Positions 53,255 to 62,123 of a DNA stretch of 64,000 nt are shown one piece after another; positions within the stretch are counted from its first letter, which is position 1; each line of letters opens with the position of its first letter. The position numbers and the translations under genes are program-made. This DNA is from Eubacterium sp. (lineage in GTDB: Bacteria; Bacillota; Clostridia; Lachnospirales; Lachnospiraceae), in the NCBI GenBank assembly GCA_017619835.1, contig JAFZRN010000033.1, forward strand, positions 124,001 to 188,000, given 5' to 3'. The notes beneath the pieces are model-generated. The model had not been told where the DNA came from, ran no database searches, and saw only the letters and a program-made list of their open reading frames with translations.

Positions 53255-54398
53255 AAAACTCCTTACCGTCTTTATAATATACGCGTTTGACGCGGCGGCT
53301 TATACGGCATGCCGTCTCATAATTGAAGCTGTTCGCAGGCTCTGCGACTTCTTCAATACTGATATTATTATCGCCCTGTGTGCCGAAGAGAACTACTTCA
53401 TCTCCGACATTCACATCCCCCTCGATGGCACTGACATCGACCATGATCTGATCCATGCAGACTCTGCCGACGATCGGAGCAAACTGGCCGTGGATAAGAA
53501 CTCTTCCATTGCCGGAAAGTGCTCTCGGATAGCCGTCAGCGTAACCTATCGAAACGGTTGCGATCTTGGTGTCATTTTCGGTGATATATGTCCAGCCGTA
53601 GCCGATACCTCTTCCTGCCGGAAGCTCCTTAACATGGATGACATTCGCCTTAAGAGACATGGCCGGCTTAATGACTACTTTCTTATCAATTTCTTCGGAG
53701 GGGTATAATCCATATATTACTATACCGAGACGCATCATGTCAAAGCCATCCGAATGAATTTCCATGGCTCCGGCGCTGTTATCGATATGTCTCAATTTAA
53801 ATGTTATCCCGCGTTCTTCGAGGCTTTTAACAAACCATGAAAATTTATCATACTGGGTGAGCGCGTCTGTCTTATCTTCGTAGTCGGCTTTTGCGTAGTG
53901 AGTGAAGATTCCTTCCACGTCGAGGCCTTCTAGTTTAGTGATCTTCTCGGCTTCATTGATGCCTTCTTCGTCACACTGAAATCCTATCCTGCTCATGCCG
54001 CTATCCACCTTGATATGGACCTTCGCTTTTTTACCTTTGGCTAGGGCTTTGTCGGAAAGTATTTTTGCTCTTTCGTAGTCGTAAGCGGTGGTCGTGATAT
54101 CGTGATCGATTGCCTCATCGTATTCAGCTTCATCTGTGTATCCGAGGATGAGGATCGGCTTTACTATGCCGGCTTCGCGAAGCTCGACAGCCTCCGGGAT
54201 CGTAGCAACCGCATAATAATCCGCAAGATCATCCATCTCTTTTGCGAGCACAACGGCGCCGTGACCATATGCATCCGCCTTAATTACGAGCAAAGTCTTC
54301 CTGTCCGCCGGATTAAGGGCCTGAACGGTCTTTATGTTATATCTTATAGCGTCGAGGTCTATCGAAGCCTCAGCGCGCCTGTAATTCGTTTCCTTCAT
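53247..54398 (-). CDS. alr: Alanine racemase
   Basis: 383 aa fold-type III PLP enzyme. Lys40 in VIKADAYGHGAV binds PLP; GIGYGWTYITEND carries the catalytic Tyr, near residue 269; RLGIVIYGLYPS and GRVCMDQIMVDVS are conserved. It makes D-alanine for peptidoglycan. It follows nnr by 14 nt and overlaps the CorC-like gene by 8 nt; nnr-alr proximity is common in bacteria. Confidence 0.96.
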   Translation of the reverse strand: MKETNYRRAEASIDLDAIRYNIKTVQALNPADRKTLLVIKADAYGHGAVVLAKEMDDLADYYAVATIPEAVELREAGIVKPILILGYTDEAEYDEAIDHDITTTAYDYERAKILSDKALAKGKKAKVHIKVDSGMSRIGFQCDEEGINEAEKITKLEGLDVEGIFTHYAKADYEDKTDALTQYDKFSWFVKSLEERGITFKLRHIDNSAGAMEIHSDGFDMMRLGIVIYGLYPSEEIDKKVVIKPAMSLKANVIHVKELPAGRGIGYGWTYITENDTKIATVSIGYADGYPRALSGNGRVLIHGQFAPIVGRVCMDQIMVDVSAIEGDVNVGDEVVLFGTQGDNNISIEEVAEPANSFNYETACRISRRVKRVYYKDGKEFYV

Positions 54399-54412
54399 GG
54401 ATTTTTCCTTCT

Positions 54413-56065
54413 TTATCTTAGAATGGCCGGGAGGGCGGCGATGATGTCTCCCGCGATGAGTCCATGCTCGCCCAGCGTATCCCTTGCCAGGTCTCCCGCT
54501 CTTCCGTGAATATTAACCGCAAGGCATGCTGCCTCGTAAGCCGTGATCCTCTCATCCTTATTCTGTGCGAGGATCCCCGCCAGAATGCCGCTCAGCACGT
54601 CTCCCGAACCGGCAGTTGACATTCCGCTGTTGCCGGTCGTATTGATGTAAGCAGGCATCTCCTTCTTATCCGAAAGATATCCGGTGCAGCTCACCACTGT
54701 CCTTGCATCCTTCAGGATTGTTATCGCTCCGAACTCATCCGTAAATCTCTTTGCCACATCAAACTTATTATCTTTTATATATTCAACCTTATCGCCTGTC
54801 AGCCTCGACATCTCTGCAAGGTGAGGCGTTATTATCACATTCTCATATCCGAGTTTATCCCTGAGAAGTTTAAGCCACTTTTCTTTTCCGGACTCTGCCA
54901 GGATATTCAGCGCGTCCGCGTCCAGTATCAGCTGCTTTCCCGAGGATATATTCTCCATCATAAGCTCCAGCAGCATCCTTGATGCATCCCCGGTCCCGAG
55001 CCCAGGTCCCGCAAGAACCACATCTGCCCAGCTTATTGCTTTTTTATATTCTTCCGCAAATGTTTTGCTTTCGGTAACTTCATCAGTATCATATGTAAGG
55101 CACATTGACTCCGGAAGCTTTTCGCTTAGGACCGCCTTATTCCTCTCATCCGTCACAACCTTCACAAGTCCGGCTCCGGTCCTGAGACAGACCTCCGCCG
55201 AAAGATAAAGCGCTCCGTAAACATCCTTCGAACCCGCAAGGATCAGCACCTTGCCGTAAGTCCCTTTATTTGAATCCGAATCTCGTTTCGGGATTCTTGA
55301 AGCTATATCTTCATCATCAAATTCATATATTAGTTTCTGATCAGCGAGGCTTTCGTCCGTATCCAGAACCTTCTTCATATCGCTCAGAGACTTAGCGTCA
55401 TAGAGCCCGATGTCACGGCATACTATCGCGCCTGATGCCTCTCGCCCCTTACCGATCAGCATTCCGTATTTGATATACTGGAAAGTAACTGTCAGGTCGG
55501 CATTTACGGCATTTCCGAGAATCTCTCCCGTATCACTGCTGATGCCGCTCGATATATCAGTAGCTGCTATAAAGATACCTTCGGTGGCGACGGCATTTAT
55601 CATATTGATAGCATCGCTCTGGATTCCGGTAACCTCTCTCGTAAGTCCGACTCCGAAGATTCCGTCGATGATGACTCTGAAATCAGAAATCTGTGACAGG
55701 TCATCAACGAACCCGACCCCGAGCTTCTTCGCAATCTCGATCTGCTTTATGTAAGACTCGGTCTTGTTTTTGATGCCATTTATCTCATAGACATATGTAT
55801 CATAGCCCTTCGTCTTCAGAATCCTGGCAGCGGCCACGGCATCTCCGCCGTTATTCCCGCCCTCAACTACGGCAAGGATCTTATCGTAGGGCTTTCTGAA
55901 GCCATAGAGCTTATCACTTTTCTCGCCCGAAGCGATCCTCTTATCTATCTCATCCGCCAGAACTTCGGCCGCTTTTTCCATCAGAACAAGCCCGGGAATT
56001 CCAATACATTCCTGGGTGTACTTATCGATCATCTGAGCCTGTTGTCTTGTCGGATAAATAATCAT
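54413..56065 (-). CDS. nnr: Bifunctional NAD(P)HX epimerase/dehydratase
   Basis: 550 aa with two domains. The N-terminal YjeF_N epimerase (1-215) has VVEGGNNGGDAVAAARIL and IDGIFGVGLTREV. The C-terminal ribokinase-like dehydratase (about 235-545) has ILAGSKDVYGALYLSAEVCL, VLAGPGLGTGDA and TAGSGDVLSGILAGILAQ. Together they repair hydrated NADH/NADPH. The ATG overlaps the C39-like gene stop by 4 nt (ATGA). Confidence 0.95.
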   Translation of the reverse strand: MIIYPTRQQAQMIDKYTQECIGIPGLVLMEKAAEVLADEIDKRIASGEKSDKLYGFRKPYDKILAVVEGGNNGGDAVAAARILKTKGYDTYVYEINGIKNKTESYIKQIEIAKKLGVGFVDDLSQISDFRVIIDGIFGVGLTREVTGIQSDAINMINAVATEGIFIAATDISSGISSDTGEILGNAVNADLTVTFQYIKYGMLIGKGREASGAIVCRDIGLYDAKSLSDMKKVLDTDESLADQKLIYEFDDEDIASRIPKRDSDSNKGTYGKVLILAGSKDVYGALYLSAEVCLRTGAGLVKVVTDERNKAVLSEKLPESMCLTYDTDEVTESKTFAEEYKKAISWADVVLAGPGLGTGDASRMLLELMMENISSGKQLILDADALNILAESGKEKWLKLLRDKLGYENVIITPHLAEMSRLTGDKVEYIKDNKFDVAKRFTDEFGAITILKDARTVVSCTGYLSDKKEMPAYINTTGNSGMSTAGSGDVLSGILAGILAQNKDERITAYEAACLAVNIHGRAGDLARDTLGEHGLIAGDIIAALPAILR

Positions 56066-57102
56066 CTTGCTCTTCCTAATGCATAGATCTTATTGATGTC
56101 GCCGGAGATTATGCTGTATGGCCAGTAGCGGGTGCTTCGCTCGTATGAGCCCGGATCATTTACCATAAAGCCGTTGTTGTCGTAGCCGTAGATCACGATG
56201 AAGTGACCTGCGCCGGAGTGGGTAAAGTTTCCGTAGTGAACGCTTAGGATCAGCTGCTCACCATTATCAAGGTGCGCCTTCATTTCCGATTCATTATTGC
56301 TGATCTCGTTGCAGTAGAGTCCGAAGTCAGCCGCGCCATTCAGGAATAATCCATGCGCGGTTCCGGCACCTCTTACATAGTAATTATGGTTCATGCTGTA
56401 TACGGCAACCATCGGCGGCGAAGCATTACTGATATTTGTAAGTCCGGTGATTACCATCGAGAAGCAGGTCGGTCCGCAGGCCGATGACTTCATAGTTCCC
56501 GTTCCATATGGAAATGTCGCCCATCTCGGATCATACTGAAGCAACAGCGGGTGCGGTGCATTCAGCTCTGCATCCGTAAGATTCAGAACATACTGTCCGT
56601 TAGTTGCAACCTGGTTAAGACTGGATACGATCGTTATTCCGCCATAGTTGATTCCACCGGCACTATTCTTTCTTGCCTCCTTCTCGGCTTCGGCAATGAT
56701 AGCTTCTTCCTCTGCGCTGAGTCCGTCATCGAGCGCATCACCATATCCTCTCATATCCTCGGCATCAGTGCCGTCGATCATGTCATCGTACTCTTCATCT
56801 TCGGGAGTAAGCTCGGGAGCCTCTGTCGAAACCTCCGCGAATTCCCTCGTTGACTGCGACTTCTGATACTCTGCGAGAAGCATCTGATTTATGCGGTCTT
56901 CTGCGGAAAGCTCGTCCGTCGCTTCGGTGATATTTGCAACGTCTTTTGCCCTCTTCTTTTCATCAATCAGCATTGATAAAAAAACTACCAGCACTATTGT
57001 AACCGGCAGCACGAGAAATATTAAAATGTACTTAGTCTTCTTATTTTTCATAATCATTTTCCTGACTCCGCCGGAAGGTACCGACGGAGCCGGATTACTC
57101 AT
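56062..57102 (-). CDS. Membrane-anchored C39-like cysteine peptidase
   Basis: 346 aa from the first ATG, which directly follows the paaK stop; ATGs at 57057 or 57051 with GGAG upstream are equally possible. One N-terminal helix (about 24-45), an acidic linker (80-150), then a papain-like C39_2 domain: SSACGPTCFSMVITGL with the catalytic Cys near residue 208, AGHFIVIYGY with the His near 296 and VNDPGS with the Asp near 315. The domain should face outward. Natural substrate unknown; wall peptides or secreted proteins are candidates. Not a bacteriocin exporter because no ABC domain is present. Confidence 0.82.
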   Translation of the reverse strand: MSNPAPSVPSGGVRKMIMKNKKTKYILIFLVLPVTIVLVVFLSMLIDEKKRAKDVANITEATDELSAEDRINQMLLAEYQKSQSTREFAEVSTEAPELTPEDEEYDDMIDGTDAEDMRGYGDALDDGLSAEEEAIIAEAEKEARKNSAGGINYGGITIVSSLNQVATNGQYVLNLTDAELNAPHPLLLQYDPRWATFPYGTGTMKSSACGPTCFSMVITGLTNISNASPPMVAVYSMNHNYYVRGAGTAHGLFLNGAADFGLYCNEISNNESEMKAHLDNGEQLILSVHYGNFTHSGAGHFIVIYGYDNNGFMVNDPGSYERSTRYWPYSIISGDINKIYALGRAR

Positions 57103-58422
57103 TTAATCGTGTAACTTTCTCTTATCTACTACTCTTACTGCTTTACCCTCGCTTCGAACGATCGACTTAGGCGGAAGCAGGTGCATCTTAGGTCTGATAC
57201 CGAGCATCTGAACCATAGCTCCGGTAAGTGCCTTACGTGCATTCTCGAGATCGGAATCCTCTCTCATTGCCTTGAACTGCTCTTCCGAAAGCTCGACATT
57301 TATATCGAAAGTATCTTCGTTTCCGATACGGTCAACGAGGATCTGATAGTTAGGTGTGTATCCGCACTTAAGAAGTACTGTCTCAATCTGCGACGGGAAG
57401 ACATTTACACCACGGATGATCATCATGTCATCGGAACGTCCCTTAGGTTTGCACATCTTGATATGTGTACGTCCGCAAGGGCAGTCCTCTCTCTTGAGGA
57501 TTACAAGGTCTCTTGTTCTGTATCTGAGAAGCGGAAATGCTTCCTTATCGAGAGATGTGAACACGAGCTCACCCTCTGTTCCCTCGGGAAGAACTTCTCC
57601 TGTATCGGGATCGATAACTTCTGCATAGAAATGATCCTCATTTATGTGCATGCCTGTCTGAGCCTCACACTCGAAGGAAACTCCGGGTCCGCTTATCTCA
57701 GTAAGACCATATATATCATAAGCTTTAATACCAAGACTCTGTTCGATGTTCTGACGCATTTCCTCTGTCCATGGTTCTGCTCCGAAGATACCTGCCTTGA
57801 GGTTGATATCATCAGATGTAAGTCCCATGTCATGAAGCTTCTCGCCGATGTATGCAGCATAAGAAGGTGTACAGCAGAGAATTGTTGAATTAAGATCTCT
57901 CATGAACTGGATCTGTCTCTCGGTATTTCCGGAAGACATAGGGATTGTAAGACTTCCGAGCTTGTGTGAACCGCCGTGAAGTCCGGGGCCGCCGGTGAAA
58001 AGTCCGTAGCCGTAGCATACCTGAACAACGTCCTTCTTTGTTCCGCCTGCGGCAACAAGTGCTCTTGCGCAGCACTCCTCCCAGAGATCTACATCGTTCT
58101 GTGTATAGAATGCAACTACACGTCTTCCCGTAGTACCACTTGTAGACTGGATACGAACGCAGTCCTTAAGAGGTGCAGAGAGAAGTCCGTAAGGATATGC
58201 TTCCCTAAGATCATTCTTTGTAAGGAACGGCAGCTTGCTGATATCATCAAGCTCCTTGATGTCATCAGGGCTTACTCCCTTCTCATCCATGAGATTACGA
58301 TAATATTCATTATTCTCATAAACGTACTTTACCTGCTTAAGCAGTTTTTCCTTCTGCAATGCCTTGAGCTGGTCAACGGGCATTGTCTCGATTTCTTCCT
58401 GGTAGTAAATCTTTTTTGCCAT
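57103..58422 (-). CDS. paaK: Phenylacetate-CoA ligase family (PaaK-like) acyl-adenylating enzyme
   Basis: 439 aa. STSGTTG (93-99) is the ATP loop, YGLTEISGPG the adenylate-binding region and RTRDLVILKRED the hinge; the C-terminal lobe has GRSDDMMIIRGVNVFPSQIE. Such enzymes activate phenylacetate or other aryl acids to CoA thioesters. In anaerobic gut Clostridia they often pair with indolepyruvate ferredoxin oxidoreductase, not seen here. GGAGGG lies nine bases before the ATG, just after a terminator hairpin, so it may have its own weak promoter or be read through from rubredoxin. Confidence 0.9.
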   Translation of the reverse strand: MAKKIYYQEEIETMPVDQLKALQKEKLLKQVKYVYENNEYYRNLMDEKGVSPDDIKELDDISKLPFLTKNDLREAYPYGLLSAPLKDCVRIQSTSGTTGRRVVAFYTQNDVDLWEECCARALVAAGGTKKDVVQVCYGYGLFTGGPGLHGGSHKLGSLTIPMSSGNTERQIQFMRDLNSTILCCTPSYAAYIGEKLHDMGLTSDDINLKAGIFGAEPWTEEMRQNIEQSLGIKAYDIYGLTEISGPGVSFECEAQTGMHINEDHFYAEVIDPDTGEVLPEGTEGELVFTSLDKEAFPLLRYRTRDLVILKREDCPCGRTHIKMCKPKGRSDDMMIIRGVNVFPSQIETVLLKCGYTPNYQILVDRIGNEDTFDINVELSEEQFKAMREDSDLENARKALTGAMVQMLGIRPKMHLLPPKSIVRSEGKAVRVVDKRKLHD

Positions 58423-58439
58423 TATATAAAACCCTCCGC

Positions 58440-58481
58440 AAAAAAATATCGGTCAGTTAAAAAACAACCAACCGATATTTT
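58440..58481 (-). terminator. Intrinsic terminator after rubredoxin
   Basis: AAAATATCGGT (58443-58453) pairs with ACCGATATTTT (58471-58481), with an inner GTT/AAC stem. On the minus strand seven T residues (58440-58446) follow. It lies between the rubredoxin stop and the paaK ribosome site, so it would end or attenuate rubredoxin transcription. Confidence 0.75.
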
Positions 58482-58532
58482 ATCACAAATTTACAGTATT
58501 TTAAAGAGTTTTTATGCTTATCAGGCTATACT

Positions 58533-58688
58533 TTAAGCCTTGTTAAACATATCCTTTGAAAGTCCGCATACAGGGCATACCCAGTCATCAGGAATATCCT
58601 CAAATGCCGTTCCCGGCGCAATACCGCTGTCCGGATCCCCAACTGCCGGATCATACTCATAGCCACAAGGGCAAACATATTTGTCCAT
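58533..58688 (-). CDS. Rubredoxin with a shortened first cysteine knuckle
   Basis: 51 aa; too short for routine ORF cut-offs. The protein reads from ATG at 58686-58688 and has GAGGAGG eight bases upstream. [32 protein letters not shown] are textbook rubredoxin. The first iron-binding knuckle reads VCPCGY: only one residue between Cys6 and Cys8 instead of the usual two (CxxCGY). The second (Cys38, Cys41) is normal. Rubredoxins carry single electrons in anaerobes, often to oxygen- or peroxide-reducing enzymes. The gene is alone, with a possible promoter toward 58719-58748 and a terminator downstream. Confidence 0.9.
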   Translation of the reverse strand: MDKYVCPCGYEYDPAVGDPDSGIAPGTAFEDIPDDWVCPVCGLSKDMFNKA

Positions 58689-58718
58689 AGGTCCTACCTC
58701 CTCTAATTTGATGACTCT

Positions 58719-58748
58719 ATTTTACTATATCACCCGATGCCACCGCAA
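58719..58748 (-). promoter_or_regulatory. Probable rubredoxin promoter
   Basis: On the minus strand TTGCGG (58743-58748), an 18-bp spacer and TAAAAT (58719-58724); an alternative extended -10 TGATATAGT lies at 58724-58732. It would give a leader of about 25 nt. Confidence 0.45.
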
Positions 58749-58768
58749 TCATTTTTTGGAAAATGATT
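58747..58768. promoter_or_regulatory. Palindrome between divergent promoters (possible operator)
   Basis: AATCATTTT (58747-58755) and AAAATGATT (58760-58768) form a perfect 9-bp inverted repeat with loop TTGG. Its two edges touch the -35 boxes proposed for rubredoxin (left) and for the secreted protein (right), an arrangement expected of a shared operator. Confidence 0.5.
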
Positions 58769-58796
58769 TGGCCAATTCAGTAAATAATGATATAAT
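58768..58796 (+). promoter_or_regulatory. SigA-type promoter of the secreted-protein gene
   Basis: TTGGCC (58768-58773), a 17-bp spacer and a consensus TATAAT (58791-58796), 30 nt upstream of the ATG at 58826, which is preceded by GGGAGGGAG. Confidence 0.8.
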
Positions 58797-58825
58797 TCAG
58801 ACCAAAGAGAAGGGAGGGAGTTACA

Positions 58826-59284
58826 ATGCGCGAAAAAAGTAGATTCACCAAAGCTTTATCTCTGATAATGGCTGTTCTGATGATGCTCGTATTCATTATG
58901 GGTAACAGCACTTATTCCGAAGCAAAATCAAAGATCAAAAATGGCACCTATACTTTTTCACCATGCAACTGTTCGAAGTTTGTGATAAAGAATAAAAAGC
59001 TTACAGTCAAAATGGTTGATGCAAACATTGAAAAGAACGGAAGTACTACCTTTGCTAAAACCACAATGACAATTCCGGTAGCCAAAGACTGTGAATATCG
59101 CAAGGTCAAAGTAAATAAGAAAACTCTTGAGACTAAAAAGTCTGACACCACATATAAGAAGATTAAGAAGCTCATCAAGAAAAACTATAAGTATTATAAA
59201 AAACACGGCGAGCCAAATAATCTGTTTGTTACAAAATTCGTTGTAAAAAAAGGAAAAGTAGTTGCTATCGTTTATTACGGATAA
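58826..59284 (+). CDS. Small secreted lysine-rich protein of unknown function
   Basis: 152 aa; I do not recognise the family. A signal peptide is clear: basic start MREKSRFTK, hydrophobic core about 11-25, and a cleavage region near SEAKSK. The mature part is about 118 residues, rich in lysine (IKKLIKKNYKYYKKHGEP), with a CNC pair near residue 48 and an alternating strand pattern (LTVKMVDANI, FVTKFVVKKGKVVAIVYYG) suggesting a small beta fold. It is the only credible plus-strand gene, has its own consensus promoter, strong ribosome site and terminator. The high charge would suit binding to anionic wall polymer or glycan, which is only inference. Confidence 0.85.
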   Translation: MREKSRFTKALSLIMAVLMMLVFIMGNSTYSEAKSKIKNGTYTFSPCNCSKFVIKNKKLTVKMVDANIEKNGSTTFAKTTMTIPVAKDCEYRKVKVNKKTLETKKSDTTYKKIKKLIKKNYKYYKKHGEPNNLFVTKFVVKKGKVVAIVYYG

Positions 59285-59306
59285 AGCTCTATCATGAAAA
59301 AAAGTT

Positions 59307-59340
59307 CGGGACAATTCCAAAGAATTGTCCCGATTATTTT
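59307..59340. terminator. Bidirectional terminator between convergent genes
   Basis: CGGGACAATTC (59307-59317) pairs perfectly with GAATTGTCCCG (59322-59332), loop CAAA. On the plus strand ATTATTTTAT follows; on the minus strand AACTTTTTTTC follows. It serves the secreted-protein gene and clpB, which converge here. Confidence 0.88.
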
Positions 59341-59365
59341 ATCCTATAGTTTTATCTTTCACTGT

Positions 59366-61954
59366 CTACTTCCTGCCGCAAATGAGTTCTCCATCCTTAT
59401 AATCTATAAGCACCGTATCTCCCATCGACAGCGCATTACTGAGGATCTCCTTTGCAACAAGTGTCTCCACATTCTTCTGCAGGAATCTCTTCAGCGGTCT
59501 TGCACCATATACCGGATCATAACCGGCTTCGATCACATAGTCCCTTGCCTCATCTGTAAGCTCGATCGTGATCTCCTTATCTGCAACTCTCGCATTAAGA
59601 TCCCTCATAAGAAGCTCTACGATGCCGGAGATATTCTCCTTCGTAAGCGGCTTGAACATAATGATCTCATCAAGACGGTTGAGGAACTCAGGTCTGAAAT
59701 GAAGTCTTAACATATCAGTAACCTGCTTCTCAGCCTCTTCTTTTATCTCGCCACTTTCATCGATTCCTTCAAGCAGGAACTCCGAACCGATATTAGAAGT
59801 CATGATAAGTATCGTATTCTTAAAGTCAACCAGGTTGCCCTTCGAATCCGTGATACGTCCGTCATCAAGGATCTGCAGCATAACATTGAATACATCCGGA
59901 TGTGCCTTCTCAACCTCATCGAAAAGAACTACCGAATAAGGCTTACGTCTTACCGCATCAGTCAGCTGTCCGCCCTCGTCATATCCTACATATCCCGGAG
60001 GCGCTCCGATCAGCCTTGAAACACTATGCTTCTCCATATATTCACTCATATCGATACGGACTATATTTGCTTCGTTATCGAAAAGTGCTTCTGCAAGAGC
60101 CTTCGCAAGTTCTGTCTTACCCACACCGGTAGGTCCAAGGAATAAGAATGATCCGATCGGCTTCGTAGGATCCTTGATACCTGCCTTCGATCTGATTATA
60201 GCCTCACTCACAAGTGAAACCGCATTATCCTGACCCACTACTCTCTTATGCAGTTCATCCGAAAGATGAAGTGTTTTATTCCTCTCTGACTCCGAAAGCT
60301 TGGCAACCGGAATACCCGTCCACTTGGAAATGATCTTAGCGATCTCATCATCCGTAACGGTCTCATGAAGCAGCTGTCTTTCCTTAAATGTCGCACCATT
60401 TTCAAGGCTTTCCAGTTCTTTCTGGAGCTGAGGCAGCTTGCCGTACTGAAGCTCTGCAGCCTTATTAAGATCGTACTTTCTCTGAGCGATCTCAATGTCA
60501 TCCTTGACATTTTCAATCTCTTCTCTAAGGGTTCTGACTCTGTCAACCTCGGCCTTCTCATTTTCCCATGTAGCCTTCATGGAGTTCGCCTTATCCTTAA
60601 GCTCGGCCAGCTCTTCCTTCAGATTCTCAAGCCTCTCCTTCGAAAGATGATCATCCTCATTCTTGAGCGCAGCCTCCTCGATCTCGAGCTGCATGATCTT
60701 ACGCTCGATCTCGTCCACCTCGGCAGGCATCGAATTAAGCTCCGTCTTGATCATCGCGCAGGCCTCATCCACAAGGTCGATTGCCTTATCCGGAAGGAAA
60801 CGGTCCGTGATATATCTATTGGAAAGCGTGGCAGCCGCAACAAGTGCGCCGTCGCTTATCTTAACGCCATGGAAAACCTCATAGCGGTTCTTGATACCTC
60901 TTAATATGGAAATGGTATCTTCAACGGTAGGCTCATTAACCTGTACAGGCTGGAAACGTCTCTCAAGTGCCTTATCCTTTTCGATATATTTCCTGTACTC
61001 ATCAACTGTTGTGGCACCGATGCAGTGAAGCTCACCTCTTGCCAGCATCGGCTTTAACATGTTGCCGGCATCCAGGCTTCCGTCGGTCTTACCGGCTCCC
61101 ACTATGGTATGGATCTCATCGATAAAGAGGATGATCCGTCCGTCGGACTTCTTAACCTCATCCAGAACGGACTTAAGCCTCTCCTCGAATTCGCCTCTAT
61201 ACTTTGCGCCCGCGATAAGAGAACCCATATCAAGCGCAAATATCTCCTTATCCTTTAGTGAATCGGGCACATCACCCTTCACGATACGCTGGGCAAGTCC
61301 CTCGATGGCAGCGGTTTTGCCGACACCGGGATCACCGATAAGCACCGGATTATTCTTTGTCTTACGTGAAAGTATCCTGATTATATTTCTTATCTCGCTG
61401 TCACGGCCGATGACCGGATCCAGCTTCTGCTCCCTCGCCCTCTCAACCAGGTTATAACCGAACTTGCCGAGTGCGTCATACGTATCCTCCGGATTATCCG
61501 ACTCAACCTTCTTGTTGCCCCTTACATCTTTAAGTGCGCTGAGGAAAGCATTTTTCGTAATACCGAACTTTTTTAAAAGCTCCTTGATCTGGCTGCTGCC
61601 TTTATCAATAAGAGCAATGAAAATGTGTTCGACGGAGATATAGTCATCTCCCATCTTCTTGGCCTCATTTTCGGCTGCAAAGAGAACTCGTCCGGCATCC
61701 TGACCCATATAGATATCTTCGGAAGAACCGGATACATGAGGCCTTGCCTTAATTAATCCTTCCGCTTCGTCAATAAATGCGGAAACTGCGATACCCATGT
61801 TGCCGAGCAGCTTCGTGATAAGGCTGTCATCCAGGGTGAGAAGGCTGTAAAGAATGTGCTCGCTCGTTACTTCCTGATTCTCATACTCCATGCATAATCT
61901 CTGGCTTCCTTCTATTGCTTCAAGAGAATTTCTTGTGAATTTTTCAGCGTTCAT
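59366..61954 (-). CDS. clpB: ATP-dependent disaggregase ClpB
   Basis: 862 aa Hsp100 protein. A Clp N-domain (1-145), first AAA module with Walker A GDPGVGKT (about 206-213), a long coiled-coil middle domain (about 400-520, [20 protein letters not shown]), second AAA module with GPTGVGKT (about 604) and [13 protein letters not shown] near the end. The middle domain length separates it from ClpA/ClpC. It rescues aggregated protein with DnaK. AAAGGAG lies eight bases before the ATG. The gene has its own SigA-type promoter and a perfect CIRCE element in its leader, so it belongs to the HrcA regulon. Confidence 0.97.
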   Translation of the reverse strand: MNAEKFTRNSLEAIEGSQRLCMEYENQEVTSEHILYSLLTLDDSLITKLLGNMGIAVSAFIDEAEGLIKARPHVSGSSEDIYMGQDAGRVLFAAENEAKKMGDDYISVEHIFIALIDKGSSQIKELLKKFGITKNAFLSALKDVRGNKKVESDNPEDTYDALGKFGYNLVERAREQKLDPVIGRDSEIRNIIRILSRKTKNNPVLIGDPGVGKTAAIEGLAQRIVKGDVPDSLKDKEIFALDMGSLIAGAKYRGEFEERLKSVLDEVKKSDGRIILFIDEIHTIVGAGKTDGSLDAGNMLKPMLARGELHCIGATTVDEYRKYIEKDKALERRFQPVQVNEPTVEDTISILRGIKNRYEVFHGVKISDGALVAAATLSNRYITDRFLPDKAIDLVDEACAMIKTELNSMPAEVDEIERKIMQLEIEEAALKNEDDHLSKERLENLKEELAELKDKANSMKATWENEKAEVDRVRTLREEIENVKDDIEIAQRKYDLNKAAELQYGKLPQLQKELESLENGATFKERQLLHETVTDDEIAKIISKWTGIPVAKLSESERNKTLHLSDELHKRVVGQDNAVSLVSEAIIRSKAGIKDPTKPIGSFLFLGPTGVGKTELAKALAEALFDNEANIVRIDMSEYMEKHSVSRLIGAPPGYVGYDEGGQLTDAVRRKPYSVVLFDEVEKAHPDVFNVMLQILDDGRITDSKGNLVDFKNTILIMTSNIGSEFLLEGIDESGEIKEEAEKQVTDMLRLHFRPEFLNRLDEIIMFKPLTKENISGIVELLMRDLNARVADKEITIELTDEARDYVIEAGYDPVYGARPLKRFLQKNVETLVAKEILSNALSMGDTVLIDYKDGELICGRK

Positions 61955-61986
61955 AACATCAACTCCTTTCCCGAAAAATCATCTTG

Positions 61987-62013
61987 TTAGCACTCTCCCT
62001 TGGTGAGTGCTAA
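61987..62013. promoter_or_regulatory. CIRCE element (HrcA operator)
   Basis: TTAGCACTC (61987-61995), nine bases, GAGTGCTAA (62005-62013): a perfect match to the CIRCE consensus, placed just downstream of the clpB promoter. Confidence 0.97.
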
Positions 62014-62026
62014 TCTATCTGAATAT

Positions 62027-62055
62027 GTTATATCACTATGCCCAGAAGATGTCAA
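62027..62055 (-). promoter_or_regulatory. SigA-type promoter of clpB
   Basis: On the minus strand TTGACA (62050-62055), a 17-bp spacer and TATAAC (62027-62032), directly upstream of the CIRCE element. Confidence 0.85.
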
Positions 62056-62073
62056 GATGAAACTTGGGGACGC

Positions 62074-62101
62074 AAAAAAAGAAGCGCGCATCGCACGCTT
62101 C
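62074..62101 (-). terminator. Intrinsic terminator of the SPFH gene
   Basis: On the minus strand GAAGCGTGC pairs with GCGCGCTTC (one G-U pair), loop GAT, followed by seven T residues (62074-62080). It separates the SPFH/pspA transcript from the clpB promoter. Confidence 0.88.
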
Positions 62102-62123
62102 TTCATAAAAATCATATATAAGA

